Source: Cyclobacteriaceae bacterium
GTDB lineage: Bacteria; Bacteroidota; Bacteroidia; Cytophagales; Cyclobacteriaceae
Length of the DNA stretch: 64,000 nt
Assembly: GCA_019638275.1 (NCBI GenBank)
Contig: JAHBUC010000008.1
Location: 62,001-126,000, forward strand
Reading direction: 5' to 3'
Part shown: positions 20,001 through 28,214 of the stretch, one piece after another
Numbering within the stretch: the stretch's first letter is position 1
How the letters are laid out: each line of letters begins with the position of its first letter
The notes under the pieces: model-generated
What the model was told of the DNA's origin: nothing
Database searches by the model: none
What the model saw: only the letters and a program-made list of their open reading frames with translations
Position numbers and translations under genes: made by a program

Positions 20001-21212
20001 TTCAACTTGCTATCTAATGCCTTTAAACATACCCCGCAAGGCGGAAGAATTGCACTTGAGCTGAATGACATCGGCAACAACGTGGAGATCATTGTAAAAG
20101 ACTCCGGCAGGGGTATTCGCCAGGAGCACTTCGAACAAATTTTTCAAACCTTTTTCAGTTATGATGAAGACCGGCAACATACCGGTACAGGCATTGGGCT
20201 TGCATTATCAAAGAGCCTGGTTGATATGCATCATGGTACGCTTCATGTTGAAAGCAAAGAAGGTGAATACACGCGGTTTAAGATTACATTAAAGAAAGGA
20301 AAAGACCATTTCATTGAAGAAGAGATTCAACCCTGGTCGGACGACCTGGAGTCAATGGATCATTATCCATCTCTAATTGACGCAGAATGGAATGCTATCC
20401 CATACGAGGATTCAACCGAAAAAACAGATAAAAGCAAATCACTACCCAAACTACTGATTGTTGAAGACGTTGGCGCTGTACGGGCTTACATTAAATCAAT
20501 TTTTAACAAAAATTACACAGTTATAGAGGCTTCACATGGTGAAGAAGGATGGGATAAAGCGTTAGCCAACATTCCGGATATAATTATCAGCGATGTAATG
20601 ATGCCGGTAATGGACGGCATTACCCTATGCAAACGACTAAAGTCTGACAAGCGAACATCACATATTCCACTTATACTGCTTACTGCGCGCACCTCCTTGA
20701 TCTATAAGGTGGAAGGGCTTGAGACCGGAGCTGATGAATACCTGACAAAACCATTTAACCCCAAGGTGCTCGAACTAAAGGTGAGAAACCTGCTGCAACT
20801 TCGGGCCCGCTTGCACGAAGCCTTTAAAAATAGTCAGGTGCTCAACATTGAACCTAAAAAAGTAACGCTCAACTCGGCTGACGAACTGTTCATCCAACAG
20901 GTTCTGGAAAGCATTGAAAACAACATGCCTAATGCGGAGTACACCATAGAACACCTTTGCCATGATGTGGCCATGAGCCGAATGCAACTGTACAGAAAAC
21001 TAAAGGCACTAACGGGGCTTTCAGCCAATGAGTTTATTCGTTGCATGCGGTTGAAACGTGCCGCGCAACTGTTGGAACAAAACCAACTCACAATAGCAGA
21101 GGTAACCTACGAAGTTGGCTTTACCGATCTCCCCTACTTCCGCGAATGCTTTAAGAAAATGTTTGGCGTTACACCTTCGGAATATGCCCAACGAAACATC
21201 ATGGAGAAATAG
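17025..21212 (+). CDS. Hybrid two-component system sensor-regulator (HTCS)
   Basis: A 1395-residue one-protein phosphorelay controlling the PUL. In order it has a signal or membrane anchor (to about 38), two-component propeller repeats (about 55-700, many LWIGT blades), a Y_Y_Y domain (about 735-815), one membrane helix (about 824-845) and HisKA with H881 in NISHEFRTPL. An HATPase domain with the GTGIGLAL G box follows, then a receiver domain with phosphoacceptor D1190 in IIISDVMMP, and an AraC-type helix-turn-helix (about 1290-1390). The periplasmic propeller normally binds a specific oligosaccharide, and the AraC domain activates the susC promoter. Translation may instead start at the in-frame ATG at 17043. 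Its position inside the PUL indicates local control. Confidence 0.95.
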   Translation: MNRLIFMKRNTATNRERCAALLWMSILLVLLFPLNGQAQPEDLHKKKLVFDQLHEELSLSQSSINCILQDSEGYLWIGTWSGLIRYDGYTTTVFHSENQPGKLQSNKILTLYEDQSGFLWIGTHMGGLFRYNKSNTTFEKFAHDEDDPSSLSNNNIRAIQEDAAGNLWIGTENGINILKKNGSGFLHINTKNSPTLTHDYITSLHRSANNEIWIGTVYGLNKLQRHDDRYVFKSYLFDKEQDNHALHNHIYDITSLPTENGSGIWLTTKKGLKALINGQLNSYTVPNKPASYSLFSSLQVVPGDRPYLIAGSESGISFFDVAAMQFDERILTGWNEMNLSHGSVTSLYIDRGGVLWVGTKKGINKFDSYTKEFESFNVAQFDKTKSIITGVQLSATGGYWISTIGGGLYKFDGNNSFTKHKIIAPEENTFTEFVQTLYSDGKGSVWVGTAGAGVYHFNEHQLTSPEITSYNHYSTETNSILQDNYIMAITSDGRDNVLIGTWSGGLYKILQHGDVIRYEDPRLSIAPNVVLYVDRSGTTWMGTRGHGFFSIKEDGKELLVEHYKRSETNSINDNFINSIYEDHAGIFWLATDGGLSSFDRRRNNFEHYKIEGGPSNDVIVSILEDSQGKLWLAHWNGLTVVDPSDETWTQNYDRNDHIMGGFFYNNVCVKGVEGELLFAGSEGFNRIDTKKIIQRPENSPLAITQFELFGRDVAYGEEINGRTLLKEPLRNNSKIQLKHFENSIAFEFASLDFAAPPKIRYAYMLEGFNDTWSYTESDRRFANYTNLNPGTYTFKVKASGIDGTWQEKYSQITVIIHPPWWKTYWAAVLYVLLGFVALYIFRKFILLRANLLHDIKLERLQRENLEKLNKAKLDFFTNISHEFRTPLTLILGPAQSLLESGELSKHARNDVTSISDNSQRLLRLVNQLLDFRKAESGNLNLKVSEGNIVRFVREIKLSFDTLAEQMQINFHMESTHENIKVWFDRDQFEKILFNLLSNAFKHTPQGGRIALELNDIGNNVEIIVKDSGRGIRQEHFEQIFQTFFSYDEDRQHTGTGIGLALSKSLVDMHHGTLHVESKEGEYTRFKITLKKGKDHFIEEEIQPWSDDLESMDHYPSLIDAEWNAIPYEDSTEKTDKSKSLPKLLIVEDVGAVRAYIKSIFNKNYTVIEASHGEEGWDKALANIPDIIISDVMMPVMDGITLCKRLKSDKRTSHIPLILLTARTSLIYKVEGLETGADEYLTKPFNPKVLELKVRNLLQLRARLHEAFKNSQVLNIEPKKVTLNSADELFIQQVLESIENNMPNAEYTIEHLCHDVAMSRMQLYRKLKALTGLSANEFIRCMRLKRAAQLLEQNQLTIAEVTYEVGFTDLPYFRECFKKMFGVTPSEYAQRNIMEK

Positions 21213-21223
21213 CTGGTATTGAA

Positions 21224-22621
21224 ATGAAATTCAGTATAAGGTCCCTTCTGCTCGTTCTTGTTCTCGCTGCTGTTGACTCAACAAAAGCGAATGTTATTCT
21301 ACCGTCCATCTTCAGCGATCACATGGTGTTACAACAAAACACTACGGTTACCATTTGGGGATGGGCGAAGACGCTCGAAGAAGTAAAAATTACAGTAAGT
21401 TGGTATCCAGCCAAAGAACATAAGAAAGTAACAGATGCAACTTCTTACTGGAGCTTCGAAATTGAAACGCCCAAAGCCGGAGGACCATACCAGATAACCA
21501 TACAAGGTTACAACACGATCATTATAAATGATGTACTGATCGGTGAGGTCTGGTTGGGCAGCGGCCAATCAAACATGGAGTGGACACCAGCCATGAAAAT
21601 TGAGGGTGGTGAAACTGAAAAAGCGAAAGCCAATTATCCACAGATACGTTTTTTTACCGTACTGCCATGGGCTGACTCAACCCCACAAAAACATGTAGCT
21701 GGAAAATGGGTGGTGTGCACCCCTGAAAGTATGTATTACTTCAGCGCATTGATGTATTTTTTTGGAAAGGAAATTCATTCCAAAGTAAATGTTCCGGTGG
21801 GGCTTATCTGCTCAGCCTGGGGTGGCTCACCTGCCGAAACATGGACACCCGAATTCATTTTTGAGCGTGACAACATCTTAAAAGAAAGCGCCAGCGTATT
21901 AAAACCTGTTAGCTGGAGCCCCGTTGAGCCTGCACGTTTGTACAACACCATGATTTTTCCGCTTATACCTTACAAGATCAAAGGCGTGCTGTGGTATCAA
22001 GGTGAAGCAAATACAAGTAATGCTGTTCACTACCAACGAACGCTAACCGCGCTGATTACCAGTTGGCGTGCTTCATGGGGTTACAACTTTCCATTCTACA
22101 TGGTACAGATTGCTCCCTGGTCGGGCTATGGCAAGGATAATGTCTCGGGTGCTATTGTAAGGGATCAGCAACGAAAAGTGCTGGAGTCAGCTCCCAACAC
22201 CGGATTAGTAGTTGTGTCCGATATTGGCGACCTGAAAGACATCCACCCCCGAAACAAAATTGATGTTGGTAAAAGACTGGCAGCATGGGCACTCCACTAT
22301 GATTATGGGTTATCCATGGCGTTTTCAGGACCGTTGTATCAATCGCATGAAATAAAAAAAGATAACGTAATCATCCATTTCAAGTACAGCGAAGGAGGAT
22401 TGATAGCAAAGGGAGGCACTTTAAAAGAGTTTGAAATTTTTGATGGCAAGCAATGGCTTCCTGCTCCCGCTAAAATCAGTGGATCAACCGTAGAACTGAA
22501 TACAAAATCTGTTAACGTAGTAAAAGGCATTCGATTCGCCTACACGAATGATTCAAATCCGAATCTCTTTAACAGGGACAATCTACCCGCATCATGTTTT
22601 GAAGTATTGATCGATAAGTAG
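21224..22621 (+). CDS. SGNH carbohydrate acetylesterase (sialate O-acetylesterase-like, SASA)
   Basis: A 465-residue exported esterase. The signal peptide is about 22 residues. An N-terminal beta domain is followed by the SASA/SGNH domain with nucleophile S116 in GSGQSNMEW, an oxyanion-type GVLWYQGEAN block, and the D-x-x-H dyad in LKDIHP. In PULs such enzymes remove O-acetyl groups from plant polysaccharides such as acetylated glucomannan or xylan, rather than from sialic acid. It follows the HTCS by 11 nt and precedes GH5 by 10 nt, so it is co-transcribed. Having neither a lipobox nor a T9SS tail, it is predicted to be periplasmic and would deacetylate imported oligosaccharides. Confidence 0.87.
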   Translation: MKFSIRSLLLVLVLAAVDSTKANVILPSIFSDHMVLQQNTTVTIWGWAKTLEEVKITVSWYPAKEHKKVTDATSYWSFEIETPKAGGPYQITIQGYNTIIINDVLIGEVWLGSGQSNMEWTPAMKIEGGETEKAKANYPQIRFFTVLPWADSTPQKHVAGKWVVCTPESMYYFSALMYFFGKEIHSKVNVPVGLICSAWGGSPAETWTPEFIFERDNILKESASVLKPVSWSPVEPARLYNTMIFPLIPYKIKGVLWYQGEANTSNAVHYQRTLTALITSWRASWGYNFPFYMVQIAPWSGYGKDNVSGAIVRDQQRKVLESAPNTGLVVVSDIGDLKDIHPRNKIDVGKRLAAWALHYDYGLSMAFSGPLYQSHEIKKDNVIIHFKYSEGGLIAKGGTLKEFEIFDGKQWLPAPAKISGSTVELNTKSVNVVKGIRFAYTNDSNPNLFNRDNLPASCFEVLIDK

Positions 22622-22631
22622 ACTCAACTCC

Positions 22632-23645
22632 ATGCCGCAACACATTCATCACATAAAAATCTCCGCATTGATCATTCTGCTTTGCATGAGCAGCTTCATC
22701 CACGCTCAGCCAAAACCTTTACCTAAAATACAGGTGAAAGGAAACCTGTTTGTCAATAACCACGGAGAGCCGGTTGTGCTTCGTGGGGTTAACACAAGCG
22801 ATCCATATAAACTGCAAGGAGACAAACAATGGAACAAACGCTATTTTCAGGAAATAAAAAACTGGGGAGCGAATGCGGTTCGCTTTCCGGTACATCCGGC
22901 TAACTGGCGCACACTTGGCAAAGATGCCTACCTGAAATTGTTAGATGAGGGCATTCAATGGGCCACCGAGTTACAACTTTACGTAATCATCGACTGGCAT
23001 AGCATCGGTAACCTGAAAACAGAAGTGTTTCACCGGCCATCATACAAAGCCACAATAGCCGAAACGCGCGACTTCTGGCAAACTATGGCTAAACAGTATG
23101 GTAAAAATTCAACGGTTGCCTTTTTTGAATTATTCAACGAACCTGTAAACGATGGGAAATTTGGAAGCTGTACCTGGGCCGAGTGGAAAACAATCATGGA
23201 AGATCTAATTGCCATCATTCGTGCTGAAGGCGCAACAAACATCCCGCTCGTGGCAGGGTTTAACTGGGGCTACGACCTCATAGAAGCTGGCGCTGATCCG
23301 ATACGTGCCGAGGGAATTGGTTATGTAAGCCACCCCTACCCGATGAAACGCGAGAAACCCTGGGAAGAAAAATGGACTACGGATTGGGGTTTCATGGCAG
23401 AACGCCACCCCATTATGCTTACCGAAATTGGTTTCAGCGGTGAAGAAGAAAAAGGTGCGCATATTCCGGTAATCAGTGATGAGTCGTACGGGGATGCCAT
23501 TACCGCATACACCAAACAAAAAGGAATATCATATATCGTTTGGTGTTTCGATCCGGATTGGGGCCCGATGTTGATACGCGATTGGAATTTTAATACTACC
23601 CGACAAGGAAAATACTTTAAGCAGGCCCTTAGCGAAAAGAAATAA
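22632..23645 (+). CDS. GH5 endo-glycanase, probably periplasmic
   Basis: A 337-residue GH5 enzyme with a signal peptide ending at about residue 25 (FIHAQ). A (beta/alpha)8 barrel has the substrate-contact motif VNTSD, acid/base E170 in FELFNEP and nucleophile E265 in IMLTEIGFSG. The activity could be cellulase, mannanase or another beta-1,4-endo-hydrolase. It has neither lipobox nor T9SS tail, so it is probably periplasmic, unlike the GH5 encoded immediately downstream. Its stop and the next start overlap by one base (TAATG), showing translational coupling. Confidence 0.88.
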   Translation: MPQHIHHIKISALIILLCMSSFIHAQPKPLPKIQVKGNLFVNNHGEPVVLRGVNTSDPYKLQGDKQWNKRYFQEIKNWGANAVRFPVHPANWRTLGKDAYLKLLDEGIQWATELQLYVIIDWHSIGNLKTEVFHRPSYKATIAETRDFWQTMAKQYGKNSTVAFFELFNEPVNDGKFGSCTWAEWKTIMEDLIAIIRAEGATNIPLVAGFNWGYDLIEAGADPIRAEGIGYVSHPYPMKREKPWEEKWTTDWGFMAERHPIMLTEIGFSGEEEKGAHIPVISDESYGDAITAYTKQKGISYIVWCFDPDWGPMLIRDWNFNTTRQGKYFKQALSEKK

Positions 23646-25594
23646 TGAAGACAGTCCTAAAAAACCTGACGTTACTCTTGCTGGTAGCCTCGCTGGCTCA
23701 AACCAGCGCCCAGAATTTTACCAAAGGCGTAAATGTTACCGGATGGTTTCAGGCGGGCAGCGCGCGTGAGATTCACTTTACCATGTTTACCAAAAAAGAC
23801 TTTGAGCAAATAAAATCATTGGGTTGTGATGTGATCCGGCTGCCGATAAACCTGCATTACATGACCAACGGTGAACCCGACTACACACTTGATCCACTTT
23901 TTCTGAACATGCTTGATCATGTTGTTGACTGGGCAGAAGAATTGGAAATTCATTTAATTCTTGACAATCATACATTCGATCCTTCTGTTGATACTTCTCC
24001 CGATGTCATTCATCCCTTAAAAAAGACCTGGGCACAAATGGCCGAACATTTCAAAAACCGTTCGGAATACATTTATTATGAAATACTAAATGAACCACAT
24101 GGTATTGATGATGCCACATGGGCGCAGATACAACAAGAAGTAATTGATGTGATCCGTGAACACGATACGGAACATTACATTATTGTTGGCGGTGCAGACT
24201 GGAACGGATACAACAACCTTTCTGCATTGCCGGTTTATGCGGACGACAAACTCATCTACACCTTTCACTTCTACGATCCATTTATCTTCACGCACCAAGG
24301 CGCTACCTGGGGAAGTCCGTCTATGGCATCCCTGGCTAACGTACCTTTTCCTTACGCAGCAGCTTCAATGCCGGCCACACCCAATGATCTGAAAGGCACC
24401 TGGGTAGAAAGCGCAATAAACAACTATGCTACGGACGGTACCATTAACCGCGTGCGTCAACTCATTGATATTGCCGTTGCTTTTAAGGAGCAACGCAATG
24501 TGCCCATATTTTGTGGAGAACTTGGCGTATACATTCCCAACAGCAACAACACACATCGCATTCTGTGGTATGAAGTAGTTACCGAATACCTGAATCAAAA
24601 AGGTATTTCGTGGACGATGTGGGATTACAAAGGAGGCTTTGGTCTGTTTGAGAAGAATTCGGGTGAACAGTTTGATTACGATTTGAACGTACCCTTGTTG
24701 CAAAAACTCAATTTTACTGTACCTCCACAGCAGGAATATGTAAAGAAACCAGAATTAAAAAGTATGGTTCTATACGATGACTATCCCGGTCCGAGACTAT
24801 ACAATACAAGTTACCGCAGCAGCGGAGCACTTGATTTTTATGCCCCCAACGCCTTCAGTGGTGACTACTGCCTGTGTTGGAATGATGTTGGCCAATACGA
24901 TGCCATCGCACTTGACTTCAGGCCAGACGCAGATTTAAGCAAACTAAAAGACCATGATTTTGAGCTGACCTTTAAAGTAAAAACGGGTTCGCCATCAATA
25001 AAATTTGATATACGATTTTTAGATACCAAAACAGGGCCAACCGACAGACCCTGGCGCATGGGCAAAACAATTGACAATACCGTTACTTCGTTTAACGGCC
25101 AATGGCAGGAAGTGAGAATCCCACTAAAGACATTGGAGGAAAAAGGCGCCTGGGATAATGCCTGGTATAACCCACAAGGCTTGTTCGACTGGACCAACAT
25201 TGACCGCATTGAAATTGTACCGGAGCATCAACCGCTCACCGGTATCAGCATTTGCTATGATGATATTAAAATTGAAGGCGAAGACATTGAAGAAGTTGTG
25301 ACCAGCATTCCAGAAGAAGGCTTCTTCTCGGATATGCGCGTTTTCCCAAATCCATTTATTGAAGGACTAACCATTGAATACAACTCAACAGGCAATGCGT
25401 ATCATCATATTGTTATCACCAACCAGCTTGGTGTTCAACTAAAAAGAATTTCGAATTACATTGACAGTAATGGAAAATTATCTGCTACCTGGAACCGGCT
25501 AAGTGAAACGGGACAACGTGTATCACCTGGAATCTACTTCATCCGGATTAAATCAGGCAATACTACCCGAACGGTTAAAATTTTTGCACATTGA
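23645..25594 (+). CDS. GH5 endo-glycanase with beta-sandwich domain and T9SS type A sorting domain
   Basis: A 649-residue three-part enzyme. After a signal peptide (about 23 residues, TSAQ) comes a GH5 barrel (about 25-360) with acid/base E150 in EILNEPHG and nucleophile E292 in FCGELGVY. A beta-sandwich, carbohydrate-binding-like domain follows (about 370-550; VRIPLKTLEEKGAW, ICYDDIKI). Last is a T9SS type A domain (about 560-649) with VFPNPF, PGIYFIRIKSG and a basic end. It is expected outside the cell, attacking intact polysaccharide alongside GH26. It closes the PUL and ends one base before the convergent DUF1573 gene. The exact GH5 subfamily cannot be assigned by eye. Confidence 0.9.
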   Translation: MKTVLKNLTLLLLVASLAQTSAQNFTKGVNVTGWFQAGSAREIHFTMFTKKDFEQIKSLGCDVIRLPINLHYMTNGEPDYTLDPLFLNMLDHVVDWAEELEIHLILDNHTFDPSVDTSPDVIHPLKKTWAQMAEHFKNRSEYIYYEILNEPHGIDDATWAQIQQEVIDVIREHDTEHYIIVGGADWNGYNNLSALPVYADDKLIYTFHFYDPFIFTHQGATWGSPSMASLANVPFPYAAASMPATPNDLKGTWVESAINNYATDGTINRVRQLIDIAVAFKEQRNVPIFCGELGVYIPNSNNTHRILWYEVVTEYLNQKGISWTMWDYKGGFGLFEKNSGEQFDYDLNVPLLQKLNFTVPPQQEYVKKPELKSMVLYDDYPGPRLYNTSYRSSGALDFYAPNAFSGDYCLCWNDVGQYDAIALDFRPDADLSKLKDHDFELTFKVKTGSPSIKFDIRFLDTKTGPTDRPWRMGKTIDNTVTSFNGQWQEVRIPLKTLEEKGAWDNAWYNPQGLFDWTNIDRIEIVPEHQPLTGISICYDDIKIEGEDIEEVVTSIPEEGFFSDMRVFPNPFIEGLTIEYNSTGNAYHHIVITNQLGVQLKRISNYIDSNGKLSATWNRLSETGQRVSPGIYFIRIKSGNTTRTVKIFAH

Positions 25595-26674
25595 TCAGTC
25601 GACTACCCCAGTCAATGTAATCCGCTGCACGGGATTCAAGGGATCGCTTGAGTAAACCGTTACCGATTTGGTTTGAGTACCCTTCCTATCCTGCGGATTG
25701 AAGCTGATAGCAAGCTTGGTGGATTCACCCGGTTTTAGTTTTTGCTTTTCTACTTCCGCTTTAATGCATGTGCAATTCCCTTGTACCGAACGTATTTCAA
25801 GTGTGGACTTTCCGCTATTGGAAATTTCAACTTCACGAATAACCGAAATATTCTGCTTCATGGATCCATAGTCAACAGTCTGCGAGGCAAACCTGAGTTG
25901 AGGAGCTTTAGCAAGCTCATCGGTATTCATGGACGGAAAATAATCCTCCAGTGTAGCATACACATTAAAACCTTTTACCGGTTGAACTTCATCGTTGGTA
26001 TGAACATTAATATGATCGGTCTGAAACCCATACTGTCCTTTTAGCTTGCCATTATAGCTCACTTTTAAAATTCCCTTCTTGCCGGGCTCAACAACAGTGG
26101 GCTCAGCTGCAACACGGATGTATGCAGGAGCATCAACCTTACCTAAAAAGGTAACTGGGTTTGTACCAGAATTAACAAACTCGAATTCTCGTACAACAAA
26201 CTCATCCTTCAAAAAGATTTTACCAAAGTTGAACGACAAGCTCTTTAACCGAATGCTTCCACTCAACGCCTGAAATTCGGCAGTTGAGAATCCATTTTTT
26301 GATGTAACCGTCCCCTTGATGTGCAAAACAACCGGCTGATTACTGGCATCCGTGGTAACGGTAAGCGACTTGCTGAAATAACCCGGCCTGCCCTTAGGAT
26401 CATATTGCGCCTTAATGCTTCCGGTTTTACCGGGCATAATAGGCTCCTTCGACCAACCCGGGGTAGTACATCCGCAGGATGGTTGAACCTTCAAAATCTG
26501 AATCGGGGTTGAGCCGTTATTGGTGAACACAAACTCATGAGCCACCGGTCCATCTTCCTCGATAACGGTCCCAAAATCATGAGATTCTTCTCTAAACTGA
26601 ATGGGTTTGGCCAATTGAGCATAGGCTGCAATTCCCAGTATCACAAGCAAGCTGACAGCACTGATTTGTTTCAT
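25595..26674 (-). CDS. DUF1573 domain protein (ASH/Ig-like repeats)
   Basis: A 359-residue exported protein with a signal peptide of about 19 residues (AYAQ). Three consecutive DUF1573/ASH-type Ig-like units lie at about 25-120, 150-235 and 255-359. The first has the signature HDFGTV, VQPSCGCTTPGW and SIKAQYDP; the third has NCTCIKAE and ISFNPQDRKG. Such proteins are abundant in Bacteroidota, and their function is largely unknown; a scaffold or adhesion role in the periplasm is usually inferred. It is convergent with the last PUL gene and divergent from trpS, so it is probably unrelated to glycan use. Confidence 0.85.
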   Translation of the reverse strand: MKQISAVSLLVILGIAAYAQLAKPIQFREESHDFGTVIEEDGPVAHEFVFTNNGSTPIQILKVQPSCGCTTPGWSKEPIMPGKTGSIKAQYDPKGRPGYFSKSLTVTTDASNQPVVLHIKGTVTSKNGFSTAEFQALSGSIRLKSLSFNFGKIFLKDEFVVREFEFVNSGTNPVTFLGKVDAPAYIRVAAEPTVVEPGKKGILKVSYNGKLKGQYGFQTDHINVHTNDEVQPVKGFNVYATLEDYFPSMNTDELAKAPQLRFASQTVDYGSMKQNISVIREVEISNSGKSTLEIRSVQGNCTCIKAEVEKQKLKPGESTKLAISFNPQDRKGTQTKSVTVYSSDPLNPVQRITLTGVVD

Positions 26675-26743
26675 CTTTCAGGTTTATTTCGACTGTAAAA
26701 TTAAAACATAATTCCGTTCGGGTTATTTTATTTTCTTTGCGGC

Positions 26744-27715
26744 ATGACACGCATTTTAACCGGCATTCAGAGCAGTGGAAGGCCCCACTTAGGCAATTTA
26801 TTGGGCGCCATCATCCCTGCCATCAAGCTTTCTAAAAACCCTGAAAATGAGTCGTTCTTCTTCATTGCCGACCTGCACTCCTTAACAACGATTAAAGACT
26901 CCAAAACGCGTGAGGAGAACGTGCGCGCTGTAGCAGCAGCCTGGCTGGCCTTTGGCTTTGATGTAGAGAAGAATTTCCTGTACCGGCAATCCCGCATTCC
27001 GGAAGTGTGCGAACTTACCTGGTACCTCAACTGCTTCACGCCTTTTCCCATGCTGGCAAATGCCCATTCTTTTAAGGATAAAGCTGACCGCTTGGCTGAT
27101 GTAAATGCCGGTTTATTCACCTACCCGGTTTTAATGACTGCCGATATCATATTATATGATGCCAATATAGTTCCTGTAGGAAAAGATCAGAAACAACACC
27201 TGGAGATGGCGCGCGACATAGCCTCTTCGTTTAATACGCAATACGGAGAAACCTTTGTGGTGCCCGAGGCGAAAATTGAAGAGCAGGTAATGACCATACC
27301 AGGAACAGATGGTCAGAAGATGAGTAAATCATACGGAAACATTATTGATATCTTTCTTCCCGAAAAAGAATTGCTTAAGCAAATCAAATCCATTGTCTCG
27401 GACAGCACTCCGTTGGAAGCCCCAAAAGACCCGGATAAGGACAACACTTTTGCCATCTATAGTTTACTGGCCTCACCCGAGGAAGTTGAGGCCATGCGCA
27501 AAAATTACCTGGCAGGAAACTATGGATATGGACACGCCAAGAAAGAATTGCATGAACTGATTCTGAAAAAGTTTGCAGCCGAACGGGAAGCTTTTAACTT
27601 CTACTATTCCAATACCGAAGAACTTGAAAAGAAACTTCAACAAGGCGAAGACAAGGCACGAACCATTGCGGTTAGTGTATTGGAACGTGTTCGTAAAAAG
27701 TTAGGATTCCGTTAA
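26744..27715 (+). CDS. trpS: Tryptophan--tRNA ligase
   Basis: A 323-residue class I aminoacyl-tRNA synthetase that charges tRNA-Trp. The HIGH-type motif is HLGN at residues 15-18, within GIQSSGRPHLGN, and KMSKS occurs at about 192-196 after PGTDGQ. Length and order of motifs match bacterial TrpRS. The start has only a weak promoter-like TTTCTTTG just upstream. It is monocistronic, ending 10 nt before the convergent small acidic protein gene. Confidence 0.96.
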   Translation: MTRILTGIQSSGRPHLGNLLGAIIPAIKLSKNPENESFFFIADLHSLTTIKDSKTREENVRAVAAAWLAFGFDVEKNFLYRQSRIPEVCELTWYLNCFTPFPMLANAHSFKDKADRLADVNAGLFTYPVLMTADIILYDANIVPVGKDQKQHLEMARDIASSFNTQYGETFVVPEAKIEEQVMTIPGTDGQKMSKSYGNIIDIFLPEKELLKQIKSIVSDSTPLEAPKDPDKDNTFAIYSLLASPEEVEAMRKNYLAGNYGYGHAKKELHELILKKFAAEREAFNFYYSNTEELEKKLQQGEDKARTIAVSVLERVRKKLGFR

Positions 27716-27725
27716 GCGTGGCTAA

Positions 27726-28082
27726 CTAATCTGCCTTCCAAAGTATCTCCTGCTTATCGCGAACAGCTAAAACGATACTGGTTGGATTGCCATTAATTAA
27801 CAAACGAGCCTCTTTACCAGGAAATTTTTCAAGGTCGACAATGACACCCTTACCAATGTATGCGGTGGGAGAAAGTACATCCGTATCGGGGCAGATGCGG
27901 TCGTGTACCTCCTGAAGTTTCTCTTCCATATAATCACCGAACTCATCTACAAAATCATCCTCCAACTCATGCAAGGCATCTTCAGCCTCATCGTAGCGGG
28001 GATCGTTGTAATCTATCGTCTCCAGTTCCTTTTTCTTTTCGATTATTGCAGAAAGAACCTTATCTAATTTCTTATTATCCAT
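27726..28082 (-). CDS. Small acidic hypothetical protein
   Basis: A 118-residue cytoplasmic protein. Residues 1-62 are a highly charged probable coiled coil (KKLDKVLSAIIEKKKELE; EDALHELEDDFVDEFG). Residues 65-118 form a more globular part with CPDTDVLSPTAYIGKGV. There is no signal peptide or membrane segment. I recognise no family. It is convergent with trpS. The stretch between it and the LysM operon contains the operon's promoter box. Confidence 0.7.
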   Translation of the reverse strand: MDNKKLDKVLSAIIEKKKELETIDYNDPRYDEAEDALHELEDDFVDEFGDYMEEKLQEVHDRICPDTDVLSPTAYIGKGVIVDLEKFPGKEARLLINGNPTSIVLAVRDKQEILWKAD

Positions 28083-28197
28083 TTTTATAGTGCTGAATTT
28101 TCTACAAAGATTGAATAATTCAGGAGAATAGAAAATGGAAATACCACCTCATAGCGTAAAACTGCCCAAAATCGGATTAAACAATGCGCGAATCTTG

Positions 28198-28205
28198 TAA
28201 ATTTG
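28198..28205 (+). promoter_or_regulatory. Bacteroidota -7 box (TAAATTTG) for the O-acylation operon
   Basis: An exact TAnnTTTG match lies 9 nt before the ATG at 28215. No TTTG is found 19-21 nt upstream. If used, transcription would begin almost at the start codon, giving a very short leader. Confidence 0.35.
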
Positions 28206-28214
28206 TTTCCCGGA

